Shown here: positions 1 to 7,209 of the stretch, one piece after another
Layout of the letters: each line of letters begins with the position of its first letter
How positions within the stretch are numbered: position 1 is the stretch's first letter
Translations under genes and position numbers: made by a program
The notes under the pieces: generated by a model
What the model was told of the DNA's origin: nothing
What the model saw: only the letters and a program-made list of their open reading frames with translations
Databases searched by the model: none
Assembly: GCA_016869335.1 (NCBI GenBank)
Contig: VGEJ01000048.1
Span: forward strand, 1-12,494
Reading direction: 5' to 3'
Source of the DNA: Alphaproteobacteria bacterium
GTDB taxonomy: Bacteria; Pseudomonadota; Alphaproteobacteria; VGEJ01
DNA length: 12,494 nucleotides

Positions 1-449
1 TGCCCGGCGTGCGCGTCAACGACGCCGCCCATGCCGAGGAGCACGCGCTCGAGGTACATCTGCCGTTCCTGCAGCGCGCGCTTGCGGAATTCCGGCTCGT
101 CCCCATCATTGCCGGCGATGCCTCCGCCGAGGCGGTGGGAAATGCTCTCGCGGCGGTGTGGGGCGGACCGGAAACGCTTATCATCGTCAGCACCGATCTC
201 AGCCACTACCTTGCCCACGAGCGGGCGGTGCAACGCGATCGGGCGACGGTCGAGGCCATCTGCGCCCTGGCAGACGAGGCGATCGGCGCTGATGAGGCGT
301 GCGGATTCGTCCCGCTGCGCGGTCTTCTGCGCGAAGCGTCGTGCCGCGGTTTGGTCGCCGAACTCCTTGGTTTGTGCAACTCCGGTGATACCGCCGGACC
401 GCGCGACCGAGTGGTCGGCTATGGCGCCCTTGCGCTCGCGCCCGCTCGC
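1..449 (+). CDS. Memo-family protein (AmmeMemoRadiSam system protein B), 5'-truncated by the window, no proper stop
   Basis: This is the C-terminal half of a Memo-like protein, a fold related to extradiol dioxygenases, whose bacterial members usually sit beside AMMECR1 and a radical SAM gene. The open frame enters from the left edge (codons from base 3). Seen in order are EEHALEVHLPFLQ (codons about 42-80), the metal-site-like STDLSHY (about 189-209), CNSGDT (about 375-392) and VVGYGALAL (about 411-437), where family members normally end. Homology is judged to stop near base 449, but no in-frame stop exists there: the frame stays open to 1688. A missing base after about 430 would give a TGA at 455-457; an extra base would fuse the protein to the AMMECR1 gene. 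The end given is therefore the end of recognisable sequence, not a stop codon. Family assignment is confident; the gene end is not. The chemical role of bacterial Memo proteins is not settled. Confidence 0.8.
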
Positions 450-1050
450 GCGGCTGAAGACCCTCAATGCGAACGAGCGCGACATGTTGCTGGCAGTGGC
501 CGCGGCGAGCATCCGCGCCGGGGTCCGCGGCGACCGGCGCCCGCGACTCGATGGTGCCGCGTACCCGGCGGCCGTGCGCAAGGTCTGCGCCGGTTTCGTG
601 GCGCTGACAGCTGCCGGCCAGTTCCGCGGTTGCGTCGGCACGACGCGCGCGCGGCGACCTTTGGTCAGCGAGGTGGCGCGCAGCGCCTGGCTCGCCGCCT
701 TCGGCGATCCCCGCTTTGCCAGGCTGACGGCAGCCGAGTATCGCGGGCCGGCGATCGAGGTTTCGGTCCTCGGGCCGCTCGATCCGCTCGGCACCGCTTC
801 CGAGGCGGCCGTGGTCGCGGTCCTGCGCCCCGGCATCGACGGCCTGATCCTCGGCGAGGGCGAGCGCAGGGCGACGTACCTGACTCAGGTCTGGGAGCAC
901 GGCATGACGGCGCTCGACTTCGTGCGCGACCTCAAGCACAAGGCGGGTATTGCCCCCGACTACTGGTCCGCCGCCATGTCGGCGGAACGCTATCAGGTCG
1001 AACGCTTCTCCGCCGCGGTCAGCGCCATTCGCCTGGGGGCAGATGGGTGA
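421..1050 (+). CDS. AMMECR1-domain protein (AmmeMemoRadiSam system protein A)
   Basis: The 209-residue product is a single AMMECR1 domain. Visible hallmarks are FRGCVGT (the family's RGCIG core motif, about residues 67-73), an A-WLAAFGDPRF segment, IEVSVLGPL, GIDGLILGEG, YLTQVWEHG and FVRDLKHKAG near the C terminus. The function of the family is unknown; in bacteria it co-occurs with Memo and a radical SAM protein, which suggests a shared modification pathway. The ATG at 421 lies inside the end of the Memo gene (bases of its GYG codons), so the two genes overlap; a TTG at 430 and an ATG at 484 are other in-frame starts, but 484 would cut into the domain. The stop TGA overlaps the GTG start of the next gene, so the three genes are probably translationally coupled. 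Family call is secure from the RGCxG motif and the length. Confidence 0.9.
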   Translation: MAPLRSRPLARLKTLNANERDMLLAVAAASIRAGVRGDRRPRLDGAAYPAAVRKVCAGFVALTAAGQFRGCVGTTRARRPLVSEVARSAWLAAFGDPRFARLTAAEYRGPAIEVSVLGPLDPLGTASEAAVVAVLRPGIDGLILGEGERRATYLTQVWEHGMTALDFVRDLKHKAGIAPDYWSAAMSAERYQVERFSAAVSAIRLGADG

Positions 1051-1688
1051 GCCCGTTCGCCCCGATCCGGGCACGGGCGCTCGCCCGCACCGGCGGCGAG
1101 GCGGCCATCGAGGCAGTCCTGGTCGCGCCGTCCACCGCGGCGGAGCTCCGCGCGCGCAGCGATGACCGTTACCTCTCGCAGATGTCGCTCCACATCTTTC
1201 GCGCCGGCCTGCGCCATGAGATGGTCGATCAACGCTGGCCGGCCTTCGAGGAAGCGTTCGTGGGCTTCGATCCACGGCGCGTCGTCCGCCTCGACGATGA
1301 GGCGCTCGAACGGCTGATGAGCGATGCGCGGTTGATCCGCCACTGGGGCAAGATCAAGTCGGTCCGTGCCAACGCCGCGGCGGTGCTCGAGGTCGCGCAA
1401 GCGCACGGCAGCTTCGGCAACTACCTCGCGGGGTGGCCCGACACCGCGACCGTCGAACTGTGGGCCGACCTCGCGCGCCGGTTCTCGCAGATGGGCGGGC
1501 AGTCCGGCCCCTACTTTCTTCGCATGGTCGGCAAGGATACCTTCCTGCTCACCGCCAATGTCCTGCAGGGGCTGCACGCCGCGGGTGTTCTGAGTGGCCC
1601 GCCGTCGGCAAAACCCAATCGCAAGGCCCTCGCCGCCATTCAGAGCGCGTTCAATGCCGGGGCCGAGGAGACCAGGCGGCCGCTGTGA
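1047..1688 (+). CDS. Divergent Tag-like (DNA-3-methyladenine glycosylase I family) helix-hairpin-helix protein
   Basis: The 213-residue protein aligns by eye with E. coli Tag over the helical core: AGL, then AFVGFDPRRV (Tag: CFHQFDPVKV), LMSDARLIRHWGKIKSVRANA (split here as LMSDARLIRH and GKIKSVRANA), and HGSF-NYL. Tag removes 3-methyladenine from alkylated DNA in base excision repair. Differences matter: the residue matching Tag Glu38 is His49, the one matching the base-stacking Trp46 is His57, and the zinc-binding Cys4/His17/His175/Cys179 have no counterparts. It belongs to a subgroup often labelled 3-methyladenine glycosylase in alphaproteobacteria; the true substrate is uncertain. The start is GTG 1047, whose last two bases are the first two of the upstream TGA, a typical coupled start; the protein then begins with SPFAPIRARA, which matches the usual start of this subgroup. 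Last gene of the unit before a GC hairpin. Confidence 0.8.
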   Translation: MSPFAPIRARALARTGGEAAIEAVLVAPSTAAELRARSDDRYLSQMSLHIFRAGLRHEMVDQRWPAFEEAFVGFDPRRVVRLDDEALERLMSDARLIRHWGKIKSVRANAAAVLEVAQAHGSFGNYLAGWPDTATVELWADLARRFSQMGGQSGPYFLRMVGKDTFLLTANVLQGLHAAGVLSGPPSAKPNRKALAAIQSAFNAGAEETRRPL

Positions 1689-1729
1689 CAGCTCAGTAGG
1701 ATCCTCGCCTTGTCGGTCGGGTGAGGCTC

Positions 1730-1747
1730 GGCCGGGACGCCCCGGCC
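1730..1747 (+). terminator. GC-rich hairpin after the Tag-like gene
   Basis: A perfect 7-bp stem (GGCCGGG / CCCGGCC) with a 4-base loop lies about 40 bases after the stop codon of the Tag-like gene. There is no T-run behind it, so it is at best a weak or factor-assisted terminator; the position at the end of a gene unit is the main support. Confidence 0.35.
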
Positions 1748-1750
1748 ACC

Positions 1751-1769
1751 CGTGAAACGCTCGTGAAAC
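1751..1769. repeat. Direct repeat CGTGAAAC, two copies 11 bp apart
   Basis: CGTGAAAC occurs at 1751-1758 and 1762-1769, one DNA helical turn apart, and CGTGAAA recurs at 1836-1842. The stretch is A-richer than its surroundings and lies upstream of the M23 peptidase gene, so a regulator binding on one DNA face is possible. This is a pattern observation; no specific regulator is recognised. Confidence 0.4.
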
Positions 1770-1805
1770 AATCGAGGAAACGCGTTGATTTCTCGCAGAA
1801 AACGG

Positions 1806-1834
1806 TTGACAGGGCTGGCCCGGGCCACCATGGT
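1806..1834 (+). promoter_or_regulatory. Candidate sigma-70-type promoter upstream of the M23 peptidase gene
   Basis: A consensus -35 TTGACA (1806-1811) is followed after 17 bases by CATGGT (1829-1834), a poor -10 with three of six matches. A perfect 12-bp palindrome, TGGCCCGGGCCA (1816-1827), lies in the spacer. If real, transcription would begin around 1840, leaving almost no leader for the TTG start at 1846 and favouring a start at GTG 1876 or GTG 1918 for the peptidase. Confidence 0.25.
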
Positions 1835-1845
1835 TCGTGAAATAG

Positions 1846-3312
1846 TTGACGGGCAGGGAGCTCGGGCTGGGGGCCGTGCGGGGGGACGCGAGACTTCGAA
1901 GCGAGCGCCTGATACGGGTGTCATCGTCGTTTCGGCAGCGGCCGCGGCGGCGATGGCGCTGGATGGCCGCGACCCTCCTCGCGCTGGCAGTGTGTCTGAT
2001 CGCGGTAGCCCCGCCGCCGGGGATCGAGATAGCGACGATCGATGTCGCCCCGACCGAACTCGCCGAGAAGACGGGTAGGGCAGTCTCCGAGGACTTGGTG
2101 CCGCTGCTCGCGGGTGCCATCGCCGCGGTTGAGGACAACGAGGCACCGACAGTGGTGCCGCCGTTCCTGGTGCAGCCGCGGCTTGAGCAGACCGTTGTCA
2201 CCGTACCGCTGCGCAAGGGCGGCACCCTCATCGAGACGCTGTTGTCGGCGGGGGCGGACCGCGAGGACGCGGAGGCCGCGGTGGCGTCGCTGCGCGAGAT
2301 CTACGATCCGCGCAAGCTTCGGGCCGGACAGGAGATCGTACTCACCCTGGCGGAGCGCCGGGATGCGGGCGGCGGTGGGCCACAACTCCTCGCCGTCGCG
2401 TTACAGCCGAGCGTCGAGCAACAGGTGCTGACGGGCCGCCGGCCGGACGGGTCGTTCGCAACCTACGAAGTGCAGAAGAGCCTCTCGATCGGCGACGAGC
2501 GCGCCCACGGCGTCATCGATGCAAGCCTTTATGAGGCTGCCGAGGCCGCTGGCCTGCCGCCGACCATCATCATGGAGCTGATCCGGCTGCTGAGCTGGGA
2601 CGTCGATTTCCAGCGCGACGTGCAGCCCGGTGATGACTTCGAAGTGTTGTATGAGCGCCACTTCGACGACAGCGGAGAGCCGGTCAAGGATGGCGCCATC
2701 CATTATGCCGCCATGACGATCGGCGGCAAGAGGCTCGCCTACTACCGCTTCGCGCTACCCGATGGGACAGCTGACTACTACGACCGCAACGGCCTCAGCG
2801 TGCGCAAGCCGCTCTTGCGTACCCCGCTCGATGGCGCACGCATCACCTCGGGGTTCGGCAACCGCCGCCACCCGATCCTCGGCTACACCAAGATGCATCG
2901 CGGCGTCGACTTCGGCGCGCCGAGCGGGACGCCGGTGATGGCAGCGGGCGATGGCGTCGTCGAGGAAGCAGGATGGAACGGCAGCTATGGCCGCTATGTG
3001 CGCGTCCGGCACACGGACGAATACAAGACCGCCTACGGCCATCTCAGTCGCTTCGCCGCGAAGCTGCGGGCGGGCTCGCGGGTGCGGCAAGGGGACGTCA
3101 TCGGTTACGTCGGCTCGAGCGGCCGATCCACCGGCCCCCACCTCCACTACGAGGTCCAGTGGGACGGCAAGCAGGTCAACCCGATCGCGGTGAAGCTGCC
3201 GACCGGATCAAAGCTGGCCGGCGCCGAACTCGCGCGGTTCAAGGCCCACCTGGCGGCGCTGACCCAGCGCTTGTACGCCGTGCGGCTCGATTCCGAGGTC
3301 GCCGGGCTCTAG
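1846..3312 (+). CDS. M23 family murein DD-endopeptidase, MepM-like, membrane-anchored
   Basis: The product (488 residues from the longest start) is predicted to cut peptide cross-links in peptidoglycan from the periplasmic side. Residues about 31-55 form an arginine-rich n-region and one hydrophobic segment, a signal anchor or signal peptide. About 115-170 resembles the OapA/LysM-like region (KGGTLIETLLSAG; DPRKLRAGQEIVL); about 200-320 is the linker domain found in MepM/Csd3 relatives; about 325-450 is the M23 domain. Zinc ligands are visible as H351 and D355 (HRGVDFGAP) and H434 (GPHLHYE), with H399 in YGHL as the probable catalytic histidine, so the enzyme looks active. The start is uncertain: TTG 1846 follows an in-frame TAG and has no good ribosome site; GTG 1876, GTG 1918 and ATG 1963 are alternatives, and 1918 gives the most usual signal-anchor layout. 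Stand-alone gene with hairpins on both sides. Confidence 0.9.
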   Translation: MTGRELGLGAVRGDARLRSERLIRVSSSFRQRPRRRWRWMAATLLALAVCLIAVAPPPGIEIATIDVAPTELAEKTGRAVSEDLVPLLAGAIAAVEDNEAPTVVPPFLVQPRLEQTVVTVPLRKGGTLIETLLSAGADREDAEAAVASLREIYDPRKLRAGQEIVLTLAERRDAGGGGPQLLAVALQPSVEQQVLTGRRPDGSFATYEVQKSLSIGDERAHGVIDASLYEAAEAAGLPPTIIMELIRLLSWDVDFQRDVQPGDDFEVLYERHFDDSGEPVKDGAIHYAAMTIGGKRLAYYRFALPDGTADYYDRNGLSVRKPLLRTPLDGARITSGFGNRRHPILGYTKMHRGVDFGAPSGTPVMAAGDGVVEEAGWNGSYGRYVRVRHTDEYKTAYGHLSRFAAKLRAGSRVRQGDVIGYVGSSGRSTGPHLHYEVQWDGKQVNPIAVKLPTGSKLAGAELARFKAHLAALTQRLYAVRLDSEVAGL

Positions 3313-3327
3313 GCTGCGCGACGCAGC
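3313..3327 (+). terminator. Hairpin directly after the M23 peptidase stop codon
   Basis: GCTGCG-CGA-CGCAGC is a perfect 6-bp stem with a 3-base loop starting at the base after the TAG stop. It has no T-run. It may attenuate or end transcription, or may separate the peptidase from the amidase gene 55 bases downstream. Confidence 0.3.
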
Positions 3328-3367
3328 GGCCGCGGGGCACAGAGGATTCGCATTCAGGTGGACAAAC

Positions 3368-4804
3368 ATGGCGTTTGCGGAGTACGCGCAGCTTGACGGG
3401 GTCGGCCTAGCCGATCTCGTGCGCCGCAAGCAGGTCGCGCCGGCCGAGCTGGTTGAGACCTGTATCGAGCTGATCGAGAAGCACAATCCGCGGCTCAATG
3501 CGGTCATCCATCGGATGGACGACATGGCGCGCCAGGCGGCCAAGTCGGTGGCCGCAGGGCCGCTCCAGGGCGTGCCGTTCCTGCTCAAGGATATCGGCGC
3601 GCACTGCGCCGGCGCACCTTACTGGGCGGGCAGCAAAGTGCTCAAAGGATACGTGCCCGATCATGACACCGAGCTCACGCGGCGTTTCAAGCGCGCCGGC
3701 CTGATCATCTGCGGCAAGACCAACACGCCGGAGTTCGGCTTCGATTCCTCGACCGAGCCCGATCTGTTTGGCGCGACCCGCAACCCCTGGGATACCGGGC
3801 GCACCGCCGGCGGCTCGAGCGGCGGCTCGGCGGCGGCCGTTGCCGCCGGCATCGTCCCCATCGCCCACGCCAACGATGGCGGCGGTTCCATCCGCATCCC
3901 GGCGGCGGCCTGCGGTTTGGTGGGGCTGAAGCCGACCCGCTTGCGCAACCCCTGGGGCCCCGATGCCGGCGATGTCGCCTTCGGGCTCGCGGTCGAACAC
4001 GTCGTGACACGCAGCGTGCGGGACTCGGCGGCGGTCCTCGATGCCACTGCCGGCGACGAGATCGGGATGCCTTACGCGCCGCCGGGGAAGGAGCGGCCGT
4101 TCCTCGAGGAGGCGGGGCGCGAGCCCGGACGGCTCCGCATCGCGTTCACTACGGCCGCAATGGCCGGTGATCCGGTGGATCCGGAGTGTGTCGCGGCGAC
4201 GCGCCAGGTCGCCCGTCTACTCGAGGATCTCGGGCACTTCGTCGAGGAGGAGGCTCCGCGTTTCGCCGATACCGACCGCACGGCGGCGAATGACCTGTTC
4301 AAGATCCTCGCCTCGGCCCTCAACGCCGCGAACATGATCGAGTTCGAGAAGCTCACCGGCCGGCCGTCCCGGCTCGAGGACGTCGAGATATCGTCGCGCG
4401 CCTGCATCGAGTATGGCCGCACCCTCACCGCGATCGATCTGATCCAGGCGGTCAACCGGATGCACCGCATCGGGCGGGTCATGGCGCGCTTCCTGCAGAA
4501 GTACGACATCCTGCTGACCCCCTCGTTGGCGGCGCCGCCGATCCCGCTCGGTCACCTCGCGCCGCGCAATCCGGACCTCGATGGCCACATCCGCAACATC
4601 TTCGGGTTTGCCGCCTTCACCCCGCTCGCCAACGTGAGCGGTCAGCCGGCCATCAGCCTGCCGCTCAATCAGAGCGCGGGCGGGCTCCCCGTCGGCGCCC
4701 ACTTCACGGCGCGGTTTGGCGAGGAGGGGCTCTTGTTCCGGCTCGCCGCCCAACTGGAGGCGACGCAACCCTGGGCGGACCGGCACCCGGCCAGCTACGG
4801 CTGA
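3368..4804 (+). CDS. Amidase-signature family hydrolase
   Basis: The 478-residue protein has the full amidase-signature core and is expected to hydrolyse a carboxamide or similar C-N bond in the cytoplasm. The Ser-cisSer-Lys triad can be placed: K74 in FLLKDIG, cis-Ser S150 in the glycine/serine-rich GGSSGGSAA, and the nucleophile S174 in GGGSIRIPAA, with the 24-residue S-to-S distance seen in fatty acid amide hydrolase. The C-terminal half carries LLTPSLAAPP, a LANVSGQPAISLP block and GLPVGAHF, all typical. Length is normal, and it resembles stand-alone amidases rather than GatA because no gatB/gatC genes are near. Substrate cannot be read from sequence. The ATG at 3368 is supported by AGGTGG at 3356-3361, six bases upstream. 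No signal peptide is seen. It converges on the histidine kinase gene. Confidence 0.93.
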   Translation: MAFAEYAQLDGVGLADLVRRKQVAPAELVETCIELIEKHNPRLNAVIHRMDDMARQAAKSVAAGPLQGVPFLLKDIGAHCAGAPYWAGSKVLKGYVPDHDTELTRRFKRAGLIICGKTNTPEFGFDSSTEPDLFGATRNPWDTGRTAGGSSGGSAAAVAAGIVPIAHANDGGGSIRIPAAACGLVGLKPTRLRNPWGPDAGDVAFGLAVEHVVTRSVRDSAAVLDATAGDEIGMPYAPPGKERPFLEEAGREPGRLRIAFTTAAMAGDPVDPECVAATRQVARLLEDLGHFVEEEAPRFADTDRTAANDLFKILASALNAANMIEFEKLTGRPSRLEDVEISSRACIEYGRTLTAIDLIQAVNRMHRIGRVMARFLQKYDILLTPSLAAPPIPLGHLAPRNPDLDGHIRNIFGFAAFTPLANVSGQPAISLPLNQSAGGLPVGAHFTARFGEEGLLFRLAAQLEATQPWADRHPASYG

Positions 4805-4812
4805 GCCGCAAT

Positions 4813-4826
4813 CGCCACGCGTGGCG
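4813..4826. terminator. 14-bp perfect palindrome between two convergent genes
   Basis: CGCCACGCGTGGCG is a perfect inverted repeat in the 27-bp gap between the convergent amidase and kinase stop codons. As RNA it would form a 5-bp stem with a CGCG loop from either strand. The location suits a bidirectional terminator; the absence of T-runs keeps confidence moderate. Confidence 0.4.
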
Positions 4827-4831
4827 GGTCG

Positions 4832-6928
4832 TCAGAGATCGGCGGCGTGCGGTGCGACCAGCGGCAGCGAGAAGGCGACGACCGTGCCGACCTCGCCGTT
4901 GGGCATGGCCCAGATGCGCCCTCCGTGCGCCTCGATGATGGTGCGCGAGATGCTGAGGCCCATGCCCATGCCGTTGCGCTTGGTCGTGAAAAACGCATCG
5001 AAGATGCGCTCGGCCTCGTCGGGCGGCAGGCCGCAGCCGCGGTCGGCGATGCGGACCTCGATGCCGGCCGAGCCGAGCGCACTCGCGACGTGGATCCGGC
5101 GTTTCGGCCGCGGCGCGCCGCGCATGGCGTCGTTGGCGTTGCGGAAGAGATTGAGCAGAACCTGTTCGATCTCGATCTGGTTGACCGCGACGGCCGGAAG
5201 GCCGGCGGCGAGGTCGAAGCCAACATCGACCTGATCGCGGGCCTCCGCTTCCACCAGGCTCCAGGCCGACAGGATGACCTTGTTGATGTCCGCCTGCGCG
5301 GTGCGGCGGGTGCTCTTGCGCACGAACTTGCCAATGTGCGCGATGATCTGACTCGCCCGGTTTGCCTGGAACGAGATCTGCTCCAACGCGTAGCGAAACT
5401 CGCTCGCCCCGGGTTCCGCAAAGGTGCCGAGGCGGCGCTGCGAACCGCGGGCGTAGTTGTTGATCGCGGCAAGCGGCTGGTTCAGCTCGTGGGCCAGCGC
5501 GGACGCCATCTCGCCCATGGTGCCGAGCCGGGCTACGTGCGCAAGCTCTGAGTGGCGCTGGCTCTCCTTCGCCTCGGCTTCCTTCTGCGCCGTGATGTCG
5601 GTGATCCAGCCGAAAAAACCCCGCACCGCTCCGCTCTCGTCGATGTCGGGGACACACGTGAAGTCGACGTGGCGCTCGCCGCTCGGGTAATCGCCGCGGC
5701 GCTGGCCGCGCACGCGGTGGCCCGCGAGCGCCGCCTCGATGAAAGGCTTCGAGCGCTCGTAGTCGCGCTCCGCCAGGAGGTCGCGCAGGCGCAGCCCGAT
5801 GATCTGGGCGCGCGGCACGAGGAACCAGTCCTCGTAGGTCCGGTTCACGAAGCGATACCGCTCTTCGGAGTCGACGTACGAAATGCAGGCCGGCAGCGCG
5901 TCGGTGATGACACGCATGCGCTGCTCGCTGGTGCGCAGCTCCTGCTCGGCCGCCTTCAGACTCGTGATGTCCTGCGACACCCCGACGATGCCGATAACCT
6001 CCCCGCGCCCGTTGTGATAGGGCGACTTGGTCGTCAGCCGAGAGGTCACGCCCGCCCCGAAATCGAGGGCCTCCTCGAACGCCTGCTTGTGGCCGGTTTC
6101 CAAAAGCAGGCGATCACCGGCCTCGATGATGGCGGCGGTCTCGGCCGGTGCGACCTCGCGATCGCTGTGCCCGATCAAAGCCTCGCGCGAGAGCCCCATC
6201 GCGTCGGCCGTGGCGCGATTGGCCATGATGTAGCGCCCGGCGCGGTCCTTGACGAAGATCGGGTCGGAGGCGCTGTCGAAGACGGCATTGAGGATCTCCT
6301 CGCGCTGACGCAAGGCGTCCTCGGCCTGTCGCCGCTCGGCGATCTCCGCCCGCAGCGCGCGGTTGGCCGCGGTCAGCGCTTCGGTACGCTCGGCCACCCG
6401 CCGCTCCAGCTCGGCGTTGAGCGCCCGGCTCTCGCGCTCGGCACGTTTTTGTGCCGTGACCTCGATGATCACGGCAATGCCCTCGACCACCTCGCCCGCG
6501 TCGTTGCGGGCGCCGAACGCCGAGACCAGCACCTCGATGACTTCGCCCGTCGCCTTGATGAAGCTGTAGGGTGCCTCGTGCGTGAGTCCGGTGCGAAAGA
6601 ACTGCGGAATCACGCTCGAGAGGGCGTATGCCCGCGATTCCGGGCTAAGGAAGTCGGTGAACGGGCGGCCGATGACAGCGGCGCGGGTGTAGCCCATAAC
6701 GCGCAGCCAGGTCTCATTCACGCGGATGAGGCGCGCCCGGCGATCGACCGACTGCATCATGACGGGCGCTTTTTCGTAGAGGTCGCGATAGCGCCACTCG
6801 CCGCCCTCCCGGCCGGCGCCAGCCACCGCCGGTTCCGTGCCGCGTGCGCCCCGTGCACCGCTCGATGGCGCCGGTGATTCTTTCGCTGCCCCCGCAGCAG
6901 ACGTGGCCTCGGACTGCCCTTCGATCAT
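4832..6928 (-). CDS. Soluble histidine kinase with three PAS domains, FixL-like H-box
   Basis: The 698-residue kinase senses an unknown cytoplasmic signal and should phosphorylate a response regulator encoded elsewhere. From ATG 6928: an Ala/Gly-rich leader (1-43), PAS1 (about 44-162), a charged coiled-coil signalling helix (about 163-211), PAS2 (about 210-328), PAS3 (about 336-451), dimerisation/phosphoacceptor domain with H480 in ALAHELNQPLAAI, then HATPase_c with N-box (LFRNANDAM, about 595-603), G1 (ADRGCGLP), F-box (FDAFFTTK) and G2 (GMGMGLSIS). No transmembrane segment is present. The H-box and G2 text match FixL/NodV-type kinases, but I do not see the FixL heme-PAS RDLT ending nor a LOV NCRFLQ motif, so oxygen or light sensing is not supported. 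The open frame extends upstream to GTG 7058-7060; ATG 6928 is preferred because GAAGG precedes it and the sequence upstream is low-complexity. No regulator gene is adjacent. Confidence 0.92.
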   Translation of the reverse strand: MIEGQSEATSAAGAAKESPAPSSGARGARGTEPAVAGAGREGGEWRYRDLYEKAPVMMQSVDRRARLIRVNETWLRVMGYTRAAVIGRPFTDFLSPESRAYALSSVIPQFFRTGLTHEAPYSFIKATGEVIEVLVSAFGARNDAGEVVEGIAVIIEVTAQKRAERESRALNAELERRVAERTEALTAANRALRAEIAERRQAEDALRQREEILNAVFDSASDPIFVKDRAGRYIMANRATADAMGLSREALIGHSDREVAPAETAAIIEAGDRLLLETGHKQAFEEALDFGAGVTSRLTTKSPYHNGRGEVIGIVGVSQDITSLKAAEQELRTSEQRMRVITDALPACISYVDSEERYRFVNRTYEDWFLVPRAQIIGLRLRDLLAERDYERSKPFIEAALAGHRVRGQRRGDYPSGERHVDFTCVPDIDESGAVRGFFGWITDITAQKEAEAKESQRHSELAHVARLGTMGEMASALAHELNQPLAAINNYARGSQRRLGTFAEPGASEFRYALEQISFQANRASQIIAHIGKFVRKSTRRTAQADINKVILSAWSLVEAEARDQVDVGFDLAAGLPAVAVNQIEIEQVLLNLFRNANDAMRGAPRPKRRIHVASALGSAGIEVRIADRGCGLPPDEAERIFDAFFTTKRNGMGMGLSISRTIIEAHGGRIWAMPNGEVGTVVAFSLPLVAPHAADL

Positions 6929-7209
6929 GGCCTTCACAGCGCGATCTGGGTGCCATCCTAGCACGTTCCGGGGTTCGGGCGGGGACATCGGAGGTGGCCG
7001 CGGCCTGCTGCGGCACGGCCGCTGCGCGCTCGTCCGCACATGAGGACAACCCGCTATCACAGCCTGGCAACGATCGCTCCACGACGCCGATCACGGCGCC
7101 GTTGCGAAGCGCCGCAGCCGTGACGCCCGTCATTCAACGTCAAATGCTCTTTCGATAGGGTAAGGACCGTACCGCGCGCCGGATCCGGTAGAGCCGGGTA
7201 GCGATCGCC
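6929..7209. other. Intergenic region between divergent kinase and glycosyltransferase genes
   Basis: This 281-bp gap must contain the kinase promoter and the promoter of the broken glycosyltransferase. I see no convincing -35/-10 pair; TTCAAC (7133-7138) with TAGGGT (7156-7161) is a weak candidate for the rightward direction. A 10-bp palindrome CCGGATCCGG is at 7179-7188. No small gene is supported; the kinase frame stays open through part of it (to 7060), probably by GC bias. Confidence 0.4.

Noticed and set aside
199..1275. - strand open frame of 358 codons
   Set aside because: Antisense to the Memo and AMMECR1 genes, Arg/Pro-rich, no family features.
9..1688. A single 559-residue Memo-Tag fusion protein
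   Set aside because: The central 200 residues are an Arg-rich translation of the AMMECR1 gene in the wrong frame, and the Tag-like part has its own coupled GTG start.
993..2231. Long - strand open frame (412 codons)
   Set aside because: It lies antisense to the Tag-like gene and the start of the peptidase gene, has low-complexity Arg/Ala/Gly content and no recognisable motif; a GC-bias shadow.
5552..6877. + strand open frame of 441 codons
   Set aside because: Entirely antisense to the histidine kinase, whose domains are certain; composition typical of a mirror frame.
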